64,000 bases of DNA from Prauserella rugosa (GTDB taxonomy: Bacteria; Actinomycetota; Actinomycetes; Mycobacteriales; Pseudonocardiaceae), in contig NZ_JOIJ01000002.1 of assembly GCF_000719975.1 (NCBI RefSeq), forward strand, positions 1-64,000. The letters are read 5' to 3'. The translations under genes were made by a program, and so were the position numbers. Below, piece by piece: positions 1-7,983 of this stretch. The notes under the pieces are model-generated. The model was not told the origin of the DNA. It did no database searches and was given only the letters and a program-made list of their open reading frames with translations. The first letter of the stretch is position 1, and every line of letters starts with the position of its first letter.

Positions 1-373
1 CCACAACTCATCAGGAACCAACCGCCACGACAACGCATCAACCACAATGGACGATCATCCCGGACGACGGGTCAAGATCCAAACGAGACACGCTCTAAGA
101 TCACGTTTCCCAAATCACGCCATTTCCCACGATAATCCGAGTCGTGAACACGTAGTGAGTACACAAACCGGCGGCGTCCTCACTCGATCAGGCGTAGTGC
201 ATCACCCATTCACCAATCGCAGCCATGATCAATTGCTTCGACCGGTTGGGATCATCGGGCTTACCGTGGTCGGTGGATGCGGTCTTGGCCTGTGCCCCGC
301 CAAGTGGCAGGTGTGCAGCGTTACGGGACGATCATGACCGAAACACTGAACCTGTGACTGACGAGACGGATAA
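1..373. other. Low-GC stretch without a recognisable gene
   Basis: Base composition is visibly lower in GC (roughly 55%) than every gene to its right. Frame 3 is open from the left edge to a stop at 96-98 and its codons could be the tail of a gene lying outside the window, but I recognise no family. The remaining ~270 bases give only short open frames with no good ribosome site. The stretch ends exactly where the reading frame of a truncated transporter begins, so it may be the edge of an inserted element or a deletion scar. No terminal inverted repeat or target duplication could be recognised. Confidence 0.4.
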
Positions 374-859
374 CAAGCAGGATTTGACGCGGCAGCTGCC
401 GGAGTAGCACGTGCGGTCGCGCGGTTCGGCGGCCCGAGGCTGCTCGCCGCGGGAGCCGTCGTGCAGGTGGCGTTGCTGGTGATCATCGCCGCGATCTCGT
501 TCGCCGGCCCGGAGGGACGGTGGCAGTGGGAACTGTGGTTCCAGCTGCCCGGCATCGCCTACGGCGCGGCGTTGGGCCTGCAGTTCGCGCCGCTGATCGG
601 CGTGGTCATGGAGGCCGTGCCGACGGAGATCGCGGGGCTGACCGGCGGCCTGTTCTCGACCATGCAGCAGGCGAGCGTGGCCATCGGCATCGCCACCCTG
701 GGCGGACTGCTGACGACCGTCGCGTCGGACTCCGGCTTCGACACGGCGTTCGGAGTCGTACTGCTGGTCAACGTCCTCGGCGCACTCGCCTTCGGCGCGG
801 CCGCGCTGGTCCTCGGCCGCGTGCAGCGTCGGCGGACCGCCCAGGCCGACGTCCGATGA
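374..859 (+). pseudogene. 5'-truncated MFS transporter (C-terminal four to five helices)
   Basis: An open frame follows an in-frame TAA at 371-373. It encodes about 160 residues of the C-terminal end of a drug:proton antiporter of the DHA2/EmrB type, with several hydrophobic helices and the family-typical stretch running from a glycine-rich loop through MQQASVAIGIATLGG. A full-length protein would have 12-14 helices and over 450 residues, so two thirds of the gene is missing. The first usable start inside the frame is GTG 461, which would give 132 residues, too few for a transporter. The break coincides with the drop in GC to the left. It is probably non-functional. Confidence 0.7.
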
Positions 860-871
860 GCCCCACCGCGG

Positions 872-2014
872 TCAGCCCTGGTCGGCGGCGGGCGGATCGT
901 CGCGCGTCAGGAGCTCGCGCACGACCGACTCCCGGAGCGCGGCCGGGTCGTCGCCTGCCGCCAGGACCGCGGCGTGCACACGGTGCAGGACCCGGCCGGC
1001 CGCGTCACGGGCCTGCTCGGCTGTGTCACGGGCCTGCTCGGCCGCGGCGTGCTGTGCCTCGAGCCGTTCAAGCTGCGAGCGCAGCGCCGCCAGTTCGCTC
1101 TGCGCCTCGCTCTGTGCCGACGCGGCGGCGCGTTCGGCGGCCTGCTGCTCGGCAGCGGCCTGCTCCAGTCTCCGGGAGAGCTCCTGCTCCCGTTCGGACG
1201 CCCTGGCCAGGTCCGCACGCACCTGCTCGAGGTGCTCGGCGGCACTCTCCGCCCGTGCAGTGAGGCTCTCCTCCAGATCGCGGCTGCGCCTGCGGTGCTC
1301 GTCGAGTGCGGCGACGGCACTGTCGCGCTCCCCGGTGCGTTCGGCCAGCTGGGCACGCAGCTCGTCGAGCCGCTGCAGCAGTTCGTCAGCATGCCTGCGC
1401 ACGACCTTGTTCTCGTCCTCGGCGCGCCGGGCCCGGTCGATCGCGGCCTCCGCCGTGGCCTCCGCCCGTGCCCTGGCCAGTTCGGCCGCGTCGGCGGTGT
1501 CCACGGCTGAGGCCGCCCTGGCCACGGCCTCCTCGGCCTCGGTGCGGGCCTGTTGGGCGTCGGAGACGGCCTCGGCACGTTCCTGTTCGGCCCGGTCGGC
1601 GCGCTCGTCGGCCTCGCGCCGGGCTCGGGCGGCCTCGTCCGCCGCGCGATCGGCCTCGTCGGCCCGTGCCGCTGCCGCGGTGAGCTCGTCCTGCATGCGG
1701 GCGGTCACGGTGTCGAGGGCGCTGCCGAGCGTCTGCAGCGGTTCGAGCACCTGCCGCGAGGCGTCGGCGAACGTGTCGGTCGCCTCCCGCAGTGCCGTCG
1801 GCGGATCCGTCTCGCCGAGCGCCTCCCGCAACGCCTGCTGCGCGGCCGCCAACTGCTTGCACGTCTTGTCCCCGGGCCATCGGCGGTCGGGGCAGAACTC
1901 GTAGGGCCGCCCGCCCCGCGGTCCAGGTGGAGGAAGGGGCCGCTTGCAGTGACTGAACCCGCACAGGGCGGTCTGCGCCTCCGGCAACGTCACGGTCACG
2001 CTCTCCGAGCTCAT
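872..2014 (-). CDS. Zinc-ribbon coiled-coil protein of unknown function
   Basis: The protein has 380 residues. The N-terminal ~45 contain four cysteines arranged as C-x4-C (CGFSHC), then a proline/glycine loop with GRPYEFC and a later KTC. This resembles the short zinc-binding heads that recognise DNA in some actinobacterial proteins. From about residue 55 to 365 almost the whole chain is Ala/Glu/Arg-rich heptad coiled coil. It ends in a short acidic tail. The overall plan (small DNA-binding head plus long coil) recalls KfrA-like or nucleoid-structuring proteins, but I cannot assign a family. A smaller protein with a similar cysteine head is encoded at 12325-12690. The upstream region holds two direct repeats. 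Start at ATG 2014. Confidence 0.75.
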   Translation of the reverse strand: MSSESVTVTLPEAQTALCGFSHCKRPLPPPGPRGGRPYEFCPDRRWPGDKTCKQLAAAQQALREALGETDPPTALREATDTFADASRQVLEPLQTLGSALDTVTARMQDELTAAAARADEADRAADEAARARREADERADRAEQERAEAVSDAQQARTEAEEAVARAASAVDTADAAELARARAEATAEAAIDRARRAEDENKVVRRHADELLQRLDELRAQLAERTGERDSAVAALDEHRRRSRDLEESLTARAESAAEHLEQVRADLARASEREQELSRRLEQAAAEQQAAERAAASAQSEAQSELAALRSQLERLEAQHAAAEQARDTAEQARDAAGRVLHRVHAAVLAAGDDPAALRESVVRELLTRDDPPAADQG

Positions 2015-2031
2015 GCCGTCAGCCTAGTCAT

Positions 2032-2067
2032 GGGTTAGATAACATCCAACTCGGGTTAGCACTTATA
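2032..2067 (-). promoter_or_regulatory. Direct repeats and -10-like box upstream of coiled-coil gene
   Basis: The heptamer GGGTTAG occurs at 2032-2038 and 2053-2059, 21 bp apart, which is two helical turns. On the gene's strand these read CTAACCC. A TATAAG hexamer (minus strand, 2062-2067) could be a -10 element. No convincing -35 was found. The stretch 2030-2110 is AT-richer than its surroundings. Autoregulation by the zinc-ribbon protein is a guess. Confidence 0.35.
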
Positions 2068-2233
2068 CAACTAGAACACTGCACAGCTACAGAACATACA
2101 TTTTGTAGCCGAGTTCGCCGAGGCTCGATCAGTGCGGCGCTGAGCGGGTCATGAGGGCGGTGCGACGGGCTCGACGGGCCCGCCCGAGCCGGTGCGAGGC
2201 CGAGTCGAAAAACTGGGCTGCGCCACGGTCCCC

Positions 2234-2296
2234 GGGGCTGCAACACGGCCTCCCGAACCCGCAACACGCGCCCCTGAACCCGCAACACGGGCCCCG
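2234..2296. repeat. Three tandem 21-bp repeats
   Basis: Three consecutive 21-bp units lie at 2234-2254, 2255-2275 and 2276-2296, each containing GCAACACG with nearly the same flanks. Units two and three both begin GAACCCGCAACACG. They lie just beyond the stop codon of the dehydratase gene (2309) and before the promoter region of the coiled-coil gene. Function unknown; they could be a small intergenic satellite or part of a transcription end. Confidence 0.6.
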
Positions 2297-2308
2297 GGGG
2301 CTCGGCCA

Positions 2309-3469
2309 TCACCACTCGGCCAGGCGTCCGTCGGGAAGGCGCCAGTCCGGGTCGGGCAGGGTCCAGTCGCTCTCGCCGCGGGCCACCGCCTCCGGGTCGA
2401 GATCGACCCCGAGCCCGGACCCGGCCGGCACGGGCAGGTGACCCGCGGAGGGACTCAGCGGGGCCGGATCGACGAGGTAGTCGTGCATCTCGGCCGCGGC
2501 CAGCCCGGCGTAGCCGGTGTTGTAGTGCAGTCCGAGCGACTGTTCGAGCAGCGGGACGTTCCCGCAACACGCGGCGACCTGCAGCGACGCGGCCAGCGAG
2601 ATCGGCCCGTTCGGACAGTGCGGCACGACGGGCACGTCGAACGCCTCGGCCATGCGGCAGATCTTCTCCAGTTCGAACAGGCCGGTCAGCGACACGTCCG
2701 GCTGGAGCACGTCGACCACACCGCCGGTCAGCAGCTCGCGGAAGTCCCGCCGGGTCGTACACCGCTCTCCGGTGGCGATCCTGGTGGCGCCCTTGGCGCG
2801 GCAGATGTCCGGCAACAGGGCGTCCAGTCCCGGCGCGACGGGCTCCTCGACCCACAGCAGGCGGAACTGTTCGAGCTCACGCAGTAGGGGAGCGACCATG
2901 GACCGGTGGACGCGTCCGTGGAAGTCGAGCGCGATGTCCAGCTCGGTGCCGAACTCGTCGCGCAGTGCGCCGACCCGCGCCACGACCTCGTCGACGGCGG
3001 CGGGCGACTCCAGGAGGTCGAACTCGGCGGTCGCGTTCATCTTGACCGCGCCGTAGCCCTGGCCGACCCGCGTCCTGGCCTGGTCCACGACGTCGCCCGG
3101 CCGGTCGCCCGCGATCCACGCGTACACGCGGACCCGATCCCGCACGGGACCGCCCAGCAGATCGTGGACCGGAACACCGAGCCGTCTCGCCTTGATGTCC
3201 CACAGTGCGTGCTCCACGCCTGCCGCGGCAGTGGCGAGCACGGAACCGTCGCGGAAGAAGGCGCCGTCGCGGGCCCGGTGCCACAGTTCCTCGATCCGCC
3301 GTTCGTCCGCACCGTGGAGCACCCGGTCGAGTTCGGCCACCGCTGCACACACGGCCCGCGCGCGTTTCGGCACGATGGCCTCGCCCCACCCCGTCACCCC
3401 GTCGCTGGTCCGGACCCGCACCAGGATCCAGCGCGGTGCCACCGTGACGCTGCGGATCTCGTCGATCAT
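2309..3469 (-). CDS. dgoD: Enolase-superfamily sugar-acid dehydratase, galactonate dehydratase type
   Basis: A 386-residue member of the mandelate racemase / muconate lactonising family, very similar in length and motif order to E. coli D-galactonate dehydratase. It dehydrates a hexonate to a 2-keto-3-deoxy acid. Visible family motifs: PPRW-like N-terminus (APRW), KMN (catalytic Lys region), LDFHGRV (first metal ligand and the family-specific His), WVEEPV (metal ligand), TGER (metal ligand), QPDVS and PHCPNGPI. The terminal AEW matches the E. coli protein. The start ATG 3469 gives the family length. It is transcribed divergently from the aldolase gene across a 145-bp gap that holds a candidate operator. 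Galactonate is the best guess; other acid sugars are possible. Confidence 0.85.
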   Translation of the reverse strand: MIDEIRSVTVAPRWILVRVRTSDGVTGWGEAIVPKRARAVCAAVAELDRVLHGADERRIEELWHRARDGAFFRDGSVLATAAAGVEHALWDIKARRLGVPVHDLLGGPVRDRVRVYAWIAGDRPGDVVDQARTRVGQGYGAVKMNATAEFDLLESPAAVDEVVARVGALRDEFGTELDIALDFHGRVHRSMVAPLLRELEQFRLLWVEEPVAPGLDALLPDICRAKGATRIATGERCTTRRDFRELLTGGVVDVLQPDVSLTGLFELEKICRMAEAFDVPVVPHCPNGPISLAASLQVAACCGNVPLLEQSLGLHYNTGYAGLAAAEMHDYLVDPAPLSPSAGHLPVPAGSGLGVDLDPEAVARGESDWTLPDPDWRLPDGRLAEW

Positions 3470-3550
3470 CGCCCCAGCCCGTCCCTTCGGCTCGTCCACG
3501 GCGTTGACGCCCCGATCCGCCGATCCTAGGGTCGAAACCGCGGTCGGGAC

Positions 3551-3565
3551 AGAGGTCAAACCAAT
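3551..3565. promoter_or_regulatory. Candidate operator between dehydratase and aldolase genes
   Basis: The 15-mer AGAGGTCAAACCAAT matches 11 of 15 positions of the perfect palindrome upstream of the sugar transporter at 6554-6568, including the whole left half-site AGAGGTC. It lies in the divergent control region of the module, so one regulator could bind both. No regulator gene is present in the module itself. Confidence 0.4.
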
Positions 3566-3614
3566 GACGCGCCCCTCCGCATCCGACGACAACCGATGCC
3601 GCCGAGGAGCGTCG

Positions 3615-4280
3615 ATGTCCGACAGCACGGCACGCACAGCCGCAGGCCAGGCCGTCGCAGCACAGCTGGAGCGGGACAGGGTGGTCGCCATCTTCCGCGG
3701 CCTCCCGCCCGAGCGGTGCCGGGACGCGGGGCTGGCGCTGTTCGAGGCGGGCCTGCGCAGCTTCGAGGTCACGCTCAACACCGACCAGGCGCTGGACGGC
3801 ATCCGAGCACTGCGGGATGCCCTTCCCGCCGAGGCGGCCGTCGGGGCAGGCACCGTGCTCACCGCCGACGACGTGACCGCGGCACGCCGCGCAGGCGCGA
3901 GCTTCGTCATCTCGCCCGACGTCGACGAGCCGGTCGTGAGCCGGACGTTGGACGAGGGCATGGCCTCCGTCCCCGGCGCGTTCACCGCGACCGAGGTGGT
4001 GCGCGCCTGGCGCGCCGGCGCCCACCTGGTGAAGGTCTTCCCGATCTCGCCCGTGGGCGCGGAGCACATCCGGCAGCTGCGCGGGCCGCTCGCCGACATT
4101 CCGCTGCTCGTGTCGGGCGGAGTCGACGCGGGCCTCGCCGCGGAGTGTTTCGCTGCGGGCGCCGACGCGGCGGGGGTCGGTCTTCCGCTGTTCGGCGTCG
4201 ACCCCGACTCGGCGAGCGTCGCCGACATCACGGATGCAGGCAGGCGGTTCCTCCAGAAGGCCGGCGCGGGCCAGGGGTGA
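3615..4280 (+). CDS. KDPG/KDPGal-family aldolase
   Basis: A 221-residue class I aldolase of the Eda/DgoA family, which splits 2-keto-3-deoxy-6-phospho sugar acids into pyruvate and glyceraldehyde 3-phosphate. Seen: RVVAIFRG near the N-terminus, FEVTLNT (catalytic Glu strand), VGAGTVL, the Schiff-base lysine in HLVKVFP, and the phosphate-binding LVSGGVD. Start ATG 3615 follows GAGGAG with 5-nt spacing; an ATG at 3564 is in frame but overlaps the candidate operator. It sits head to head with the dehydratase and is followed immediately by the SDR gene. A KDGal kinase (DgoK) that would supply the phosphorylated substrate is not in the window. Confidence 0.85.
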   Translation: MSDSTARTAAGQAVAAQLERDRVVAIFRGLPPERCRDAGLALFEAGLRSFEVTLNTDQALDGIRALRDALPAEAAVGAGTVLTADDVTAARRAGASFVISPDVDEPVVSRTLDEGMASVPGAFTATEVVRAWRAGAHLVKVFPISPVGAEHIRQLRGPLADIPLLVSGGVDAGLAAECFAAGADAAGVGLPLFGVDPDSASVADITDAGRRFLQKAGAGQG

Positions 4281-4285
4281 GATCG

Positions 4286-5122
4286 GTGACGGCCGGGGGC
4301 GGCGCTGGGGACACTGCGGCGGGTGGCCGGTTCGCCGGGAGGGTGGCGCTCGTGACCGGCGCGGGGCGGGGGATTGGTGCCGTGATCGCCCAGGTACTGG
4401 CCGCGGAGGGCGCGAGCGTGACGGTCACGGACGTCCGCGGCGCCGCCGACACCGCACACGCGATCACCGACGCAGGCGGCCGCGCGGCCGCCGTCGACCT
4501 CGACCTGACCGACCGGAAGGCCAGGGACGGTCTCGTGGACGCCGTCCTCGGCCGGTGGGGACGGCTCGACGTCCTGGTCAACAACGCGGCCGCACACGGT
4601 TCGCGCGTCCCGCTGGCCGAACTCGACTACGCCGAGTGGGACGCGGTACTCGAGGCCAACCTGGCCGCCACGGCGTTCCTCAGCACACAGGCGGCCGCCG
4701 CCATGACCGGCGGCGGCTCGATCGTCAACGTGGCCAGCATCCAGCAGCGACTCCCGTTGCCGCACTACGGCGCCTACATCGCCAGCAAGGGCGGCATCAC
4801 CGCGTTGAGCAACGCCCTCGCCGTCGAACTGGCACCGGACGTGCGCGTGAACCTGGTGGCCCCCGGCGTGATCGACACCGAGTCGTTCCGGACGACACCC
4901 GGCGCCGACGCGCTGAGTAACGGGGCAGGGAGCGACGGGGCAGCGACCGGCGCGCAAGCACAGCCCGCGACGCTGCTCGGCCGGGCCGGGACCGCACACG
5001 AGATCGCCCGGGCGGTCGCGTTCCTCGCCTCGGACGAGTCGTCGTTCACCACCGGCGCGACGCTCACCGTCGACGGGGGACGGACACTGAGCCGGAAGCC
5101 GGACCCGCTCGCCGGTGGCTGA
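4286..5122 (+). CDS. SDR-family sugar or sugar-alcohol dehydrogenase
   Basis: A short-chain dehydrogenase of about 278 residues. Seen: the nucleotide-binding TGAGRGIG, the NNAA motif, the catalytic Ser in VNVASIQ, the YGAYIASKGG motif with the catalytic Tyr and Lys, and the C-terminal LTVDGG. An Asp in VTDVRG after the second strand suggests NAD preference. GTG 4286 follows AGGGGTGA with good spacing; GTG 4277, overlapping the aldolase stop, is an alternative. Its location suggests it oxidises a hexose (for example galactose to galactonolactone) feeding the dehydratase. It ends 13 bp from the convergent transporter gene. An Ala/Gly/Gln-rich insertion follows the substrate loop around residues 210-225. 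Confidence 0.8.
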   Translation: MTAGGGAGDTAAGGRFAGRVALVTGAGRGIGAVIAQVLAAEGASVTVTDVRGAADTAHAITDAGGRAAAVDLDLTDRKARDGLVDAVLGRWGRLDVLVNNAAAHGSRVPLAELDYAEWDAVLEANLAATAFLSTQAAAAMTGGGSIVNVASIQQRLPLPHYGAYIASKGGITALSNALAVELAPDVRVNLVAPGVIDTESFRTTPGADALSNGAGSDGAATGAQAQPATLLGRAGTAHEIARAVAFLASDESSFTTGATLTVDGGRTLSRKPDPLAGG

Positions 5123-5135
5123 CGAGCGTCCGTGA

Positions 5136-6533
5136 TCAGTGCGTGCCCACCAGTTTCGTCTCGATGTCCTCCAGGCTGCGGCCCTTGGTCTCGGGTACGA
5201 CCAGCACGGCGAACACCCAGGCGACGAGCGCGATGCCGGCGAAGATGAGGAACACCGTCCCGGTGCCCACGGCCAGCAACACCGGGAAGAACAGCCCGAC
5301 GGCGAAGTTGCCGATCCAGTTGACGAACGTGGCGACCCCCATCGCGGCGCCCCGCACACGCAGCGGGAAGATCTCGCCGAGCATGATCCACATGATGCCG
5401 CCCCAGCTCATCGAGAAGCTGACCTTGAACAGGGCGAGGGCAAGGATCGCGATCCATCCGCCCGCACCACCGCCGGAGAACCCACCGAGGAAGAAGGTCA
5501 ACCCGACGGTCAGCATGCACGCCGCCATGCCGAGCGCGCCGTAGATCAACGGGCGCCGCCTGCCCATCCGGTCCACGAGCATCAACATCACGACGGTCAC
5601 GACCACGGTCAGCGCTCCGAGGCCGGCGTTCGCGAGGATCGCCGCGCTGTCCCCGAAGCCGATGCTCGTCAGGATCGAGGGCGCGTAGTAGATGATCGTG
5701 TTGATACCGACGATCTGCTGCAGCAACGCCAGCCCGCAGCCCAGGAACAGCACGCGACGGAACCGGCGGGTGCGCAGCAGCTCCATCGTGCTCGCGTTGC
5801 CGACGCTGTGCGCGTCGATCTCCCGGATCTCGGCGATCTCGCGTTCGACCTCGTCGGCGTCCCGACTGCGCCGCAACACCGCGCGAGCCTCGTCGACGCG
5901 TCCCTTGCGCACCAGCCATCGAGGGCTCTCCGGTTGGAAGCGGACGCCGATCATCATCACGACGGCCGGCACGGCGGCGAGTGCGAACATCCACCGCCAG
6001 GCGCCGGCCGGGCTCAACGCGAGGTTCACCAGGTAGGCGACCAGGATGCCGCTGGAGATCATCAGCTGGTTCAGGCCGGAGAGCTTGCCGCGCGCGCGGG
6101 CGGGCGCGAGTTCGGACAGGTAGATCGGCACCATCACCGACGCCGTGCCGACCGCCAGGCCCATGATGAACCGCGAGAGGATCACCACGAGTGCGTTCGG
6201 GGCGATGCCGGCCAGTACGGCGCCGATCGCGAAGACGAAGCCGGCGACGAACACGATCGGCTTGCGGCCCACGCGGTCCGACACCGGCCCGCAGCCCAGC
6301 GCGGACACCATGGCACCGACGATGAGCGAGCTCGTGACCATGCCCTCCTGGAGAGGGGAGAGGCCCAGCTCGGGGGTGATGAACAGCAGGGCGCCCGCGA
6401 CGACGCCGAGGTCGTAGCCGAACAGCAGGCCGCCGAGCGCGCCGAAGAAGTAGGTCGACGCCATGGATCGTCGGCGGTTCGTGGTCGGACGTTCCGGTGT
6501 GGGGCTCTGCGCGGCGTCCGCGTCCTGGACCAT
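5136..6533 (-). CDS. MFS sugar:proton symporter (sugar porter family)
   Basis: A 465-residue, 12-helix transporter of the sugar porter family (XylE/GalP/IolT type). Visible signatures: GGLLFGYDLGV in helix 1, RVGRKP in the 2-3 loop, PIYLSELAPARARG after helix 4, QPESPRWL and the Arg-rich central loop, QQIVGINTIIYYAPSI in helix 7, RMGRR in the 8-9 loop and PETKGRSLE at the C-terminus. All are diagnostic. ATG 6533 is chosen because AGGTG precedes it by 5 nt; an upstream in-frame start at 6587 would add an unlikely charged leader. It ends beside the SDR gene. It likely imports the sugar or sugar acid used by the module. A perfect palindrome lies upstream. Confidence 0.9.
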   Translation of the reverse strand: MVQDADAAQSPTPERPTTNRRRSMASTYFFGALGGLLFGYDLGVVAGALLFITPELGLSPLQEGMVTSSLIVGAMVSALGCGPVSDRVGRKPIVFVAGFVFAIGAVLAGIAPNALVVILSRFIMGLAVGTASVMVPIYLSELAPARARGKLSGLNQLMISSGILVAYLVNLALSPAGAWRWMFALAAVPAVVMMIGVRFQPESPRWLVRKGRVDEARAVLRRSRDADEVEREIAEIREIDAHSVGNASTMELLRTRRFRRVLFLGCGLALLQQIVGINTIIYYAPSILTSIGFGDSAAILANAGLGALTVVVTVVMLMLVDRMGRRRPLIYGALGMAACMLTVGLTFFLGGFSGGGAGGWIAILALALFKVSFSMSWGGIMWIMLGEIFPLRVRGAAMGVATFVNWIGNFAVGLFFPVLLAVGTGTVFLIFAGIALVAWVFAVLVVPETKGRSLEDIETKLVGTH

Positions 6534-6553
6534 GGGTTCACCTACTAGGCGAT

Positions 6554-6568
6554 AGAGGTCTGACCTCT
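6554..6568. promoter_or_regulatory. Perfect 15-bp palindrome upstream of sugar transporter
   Basis: AGAGGTCTGACCTCT has 7-bp arms around one central base and lies 21 bp upstream of the transporter start. The size and symmetry suit a GntR-family (FadR-type) repressor such as those controlling galactonate genes. A related 15-mer occurs at 3551-3565. Confidence 0.5.
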
Positions 6569-6713
6569 TCCCGAACTTTGGGAGCACGATAGGACACGGT
6601 CTTCATTTCGTAAATGGGCGGAAATCCGTGGTGGCGCCCGCACCGAGGCCGAAACGGACACCGCGACGAAAACGGGAACGCAGTGCCGTCCGTGCCCGTC
6701 CGTCCGCATCCGG

Positions 6714-7418
6714 TCAGACCGCGTCGAGCACGAAGAACAGAAAGCAGAGGAAGGCCTCGCGTCCGCGGAGCTGCTCGCCGAACTCGTGGGGGAACCGTTC
6801 GCGGGCACCCGGCGCGGGCGGCGGCTCGTCGATCACGGAGATGCGGAAGCCGGCCGACGTGAACGCCGCGGTCATCGCGGCCAGCGGCCGGTGCCAGTAG
6901 GTGAGCACGGCATGCTGGCCGGCGAACGTGTACTCGTCCGACCACCGGGTGAGCGCGAAGTAGTCCGCCTCGGGGTGGGCCAGCTTGTAGATGATCGGAT
7001 GGTTGACCACGACAACCGCCCTGCCGCCGGGGCGCAGGACCCGGCGCAGTTCCGCCAGGGGAGCGGACCAGTCCCGCAGATAGTGCAGCACGAGGCAGGC
7101 GACCACGTCGTCGAACGCCCCGTCCGGATAAGGCCACGGCTCGGCGAGGTCGGCCAGCCGCAGCGCGACGTCGGGACCGAGGCGCTCACGTGCGAGGTCG
7201 AGCATCGCCGCACTCGCGTCGAAACCGGCCACCGTGGCCCCGCGGGCCCGGAGATCCGCCAGGACCGGGCCCGCACCGCACCCGGCATCGAGCACGCGCC
7301 TGCCCGCGACGTCACCGAGGAGCTCCAGCACGGCAGGCCGGGCGTAGTAGGCGTTGACGAGGCTCTGCTCGTTCTCGGCGGCATAGGCCTCGGCGAACGC
7401 GTCGTAGTCGTTCTCCAC
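6714..7418 (-). CDS. Class I SAM-dependent methyltransferase
   Basis: A 234-residue methyltransferase of unknown substrate. The SAM-binding motif I (VLDAGCGAG), an acidic end of strand 2 (GFDAS), motif II region (DDVVACLVLHYL) and the LRPGGR motif are in order, as in UbiE/BioC-like enzymes. GTG 7418 is taken as the start because an in-frame ATG at 7490 would lie right against the terminator hairpin of the preceding rbpA gene. No partner gene is adjacent that would suggest a substrate. Confidence 0.75.
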   Translation of the reverse strand: MENDYDAFAEAYAAENEQSLVNAYYARPAVLELLGDVAGRRVLDAGCGAGPVLADLRARGATVAGFDASAAMLDLARERLGPDVALRLADLAEPWPYPDGAFDDVVACLVLHYLRDWSAPLAELRRVLRPGGRAVVVVNHPIIYKLAHPEADYFALTRWSDEYTFAGQHAVLTYWHRPLAAMTAAFTSAGFRISVIDEPPPAPGARERFPHEFGEQLRGREAFLCFLFFVLDAV

Positions 7419-7492
7419 CGGCCCAGTCGACCACGGCGATCCGCACCGGGTCGTCGGACGCGCCGCGGAATGGCCGGTGGTGGCACACATGA

Positions 7493-7531
7493 GGCGGCGC
7501 CCGCACCGGAAAAACCGGTACGGGCGCCGCC
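7493..7531 (-). terminator. Terminator after rbpA
   Basis: 17-bp arms (7493-7509 and 7515-7531) with a single mismatch flank an A5 loop on the plus strand. It lies 27 bp beyond the rbpA stop and before the methyltransferase gene, so the two genes are probably separate transcripts. Confidence 0.8.
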
Positions 7532-7557
7532 AGTGGTGGGAGCGAAACCTCGACGGC

Positions 7558-7899
7558 TCAGGAGCGACCGCGGCGGGCCTTCAGCTCCTCGAGCCGCTCG
7601 TTGAGCAGTTCCTCGAGCTCGGGGACCGACCGCCGCTCCAGGAGCATGTCCCAGTGCGTACGCGGGGGCTTGGCCTCCTTCTGCTCCTGCTGACCGCCCT
7701 CCACGATGTCCGACTCGCTGCCGTGCAGCCGGCACTCCCAGGTGGCGGGCACTTCGGCGTCGTCGGAGAAGGGGACCTCGAACTCGTGGCCCTTCGGACA
7801 GGCGTAACGCACGCTACGCCGGGGAGCGAGGTCGTGATTGCGGTCGGTCTCGTAGCTAACCGCTCCCAACCTGCTTCCACGGAGAACACGGTCGGCCAT
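7558..7899 (-). CDS. rbpA: RNA polymerase-binding protein RbpA
   Basis: The 113-residue protein matches the actinobacterial transcription factor that binds the principal sigma factor and RNA polymerase and stabilises open promoter complexes. Visible regions: N-terminal tail (MADRVLRGSRLGAVSYE), the core domain around VRYACPKGHEFEVPFSDDAEVPATWECR, the basic linker region (KPPRTHWDML) and the sigma-interacting helix (LERRSVPELEELLNERLEEL). It is monocistronic, bounded by a strong hairpin downstream and a possible stress promoter upstream. In Streptomyces rbpA is known to be induced by the thiol-stress sigma factor SigR, which fits the promoter seen here. Confidence 0.97.
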   Translation of the reverse strand: MADRVLRGSRLGAVSYETDRNHDLAPRRSVRYACPKGHEFEVPFSDDAEVPATWECRLHGSESDIVEGGQQEQKEAKPPRTHWDMLLERRSVPELEELLNERLEELKARRGRS

Positions 7900-7955
7900 G
7901 ATGAGTCCTTTCAGTCGGCTCCCGGTCTGGAGCCAGGGTCATGCTCACCGAGTGC

Positions 7956-7983
7956 AACGAACACCGGTGCCAGGTTCATTCCC
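7956..7983 (-). promoter_or_regulatory. Possible SigR/SigH-type promoter of rbpA
   Basis: On the minus strand GGGAAT (7978-7983) is followed after 19 bp by GTT (7956-7958), about 57 bp upstream of the rbpA start. The SigR consensus in Streptomyces is close to GGGAAT-N18-GTT, so the spacing is one longer than ideal. Regulation of rbpA by SigR is known in Streptomyces. Confidence 0.4.

Noticed and set aside
1023..1904. Long Ser/Ala/Arg-rich open frame opposite the coiled-coil gene
   Set aside because: It is the antisense shadow of a high-GC coiled-coil gene; composition is monotonous and no motif is present.
3470..5359. In-frame upstream extension of the dehydratase frame to 5359
   Set aside because: The extension is antisense to the aldolase and SDR genes and has shadow composition; the family-length protein starts at 3469.
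5139..6548. Long Asp/His/Gln-rich frame antisense to the sugar porter
   Set aside because: Typical third-position shadow in a GC-rich gene; no ribosome site and no motif, while the opposite strand has a complete MFS signature.
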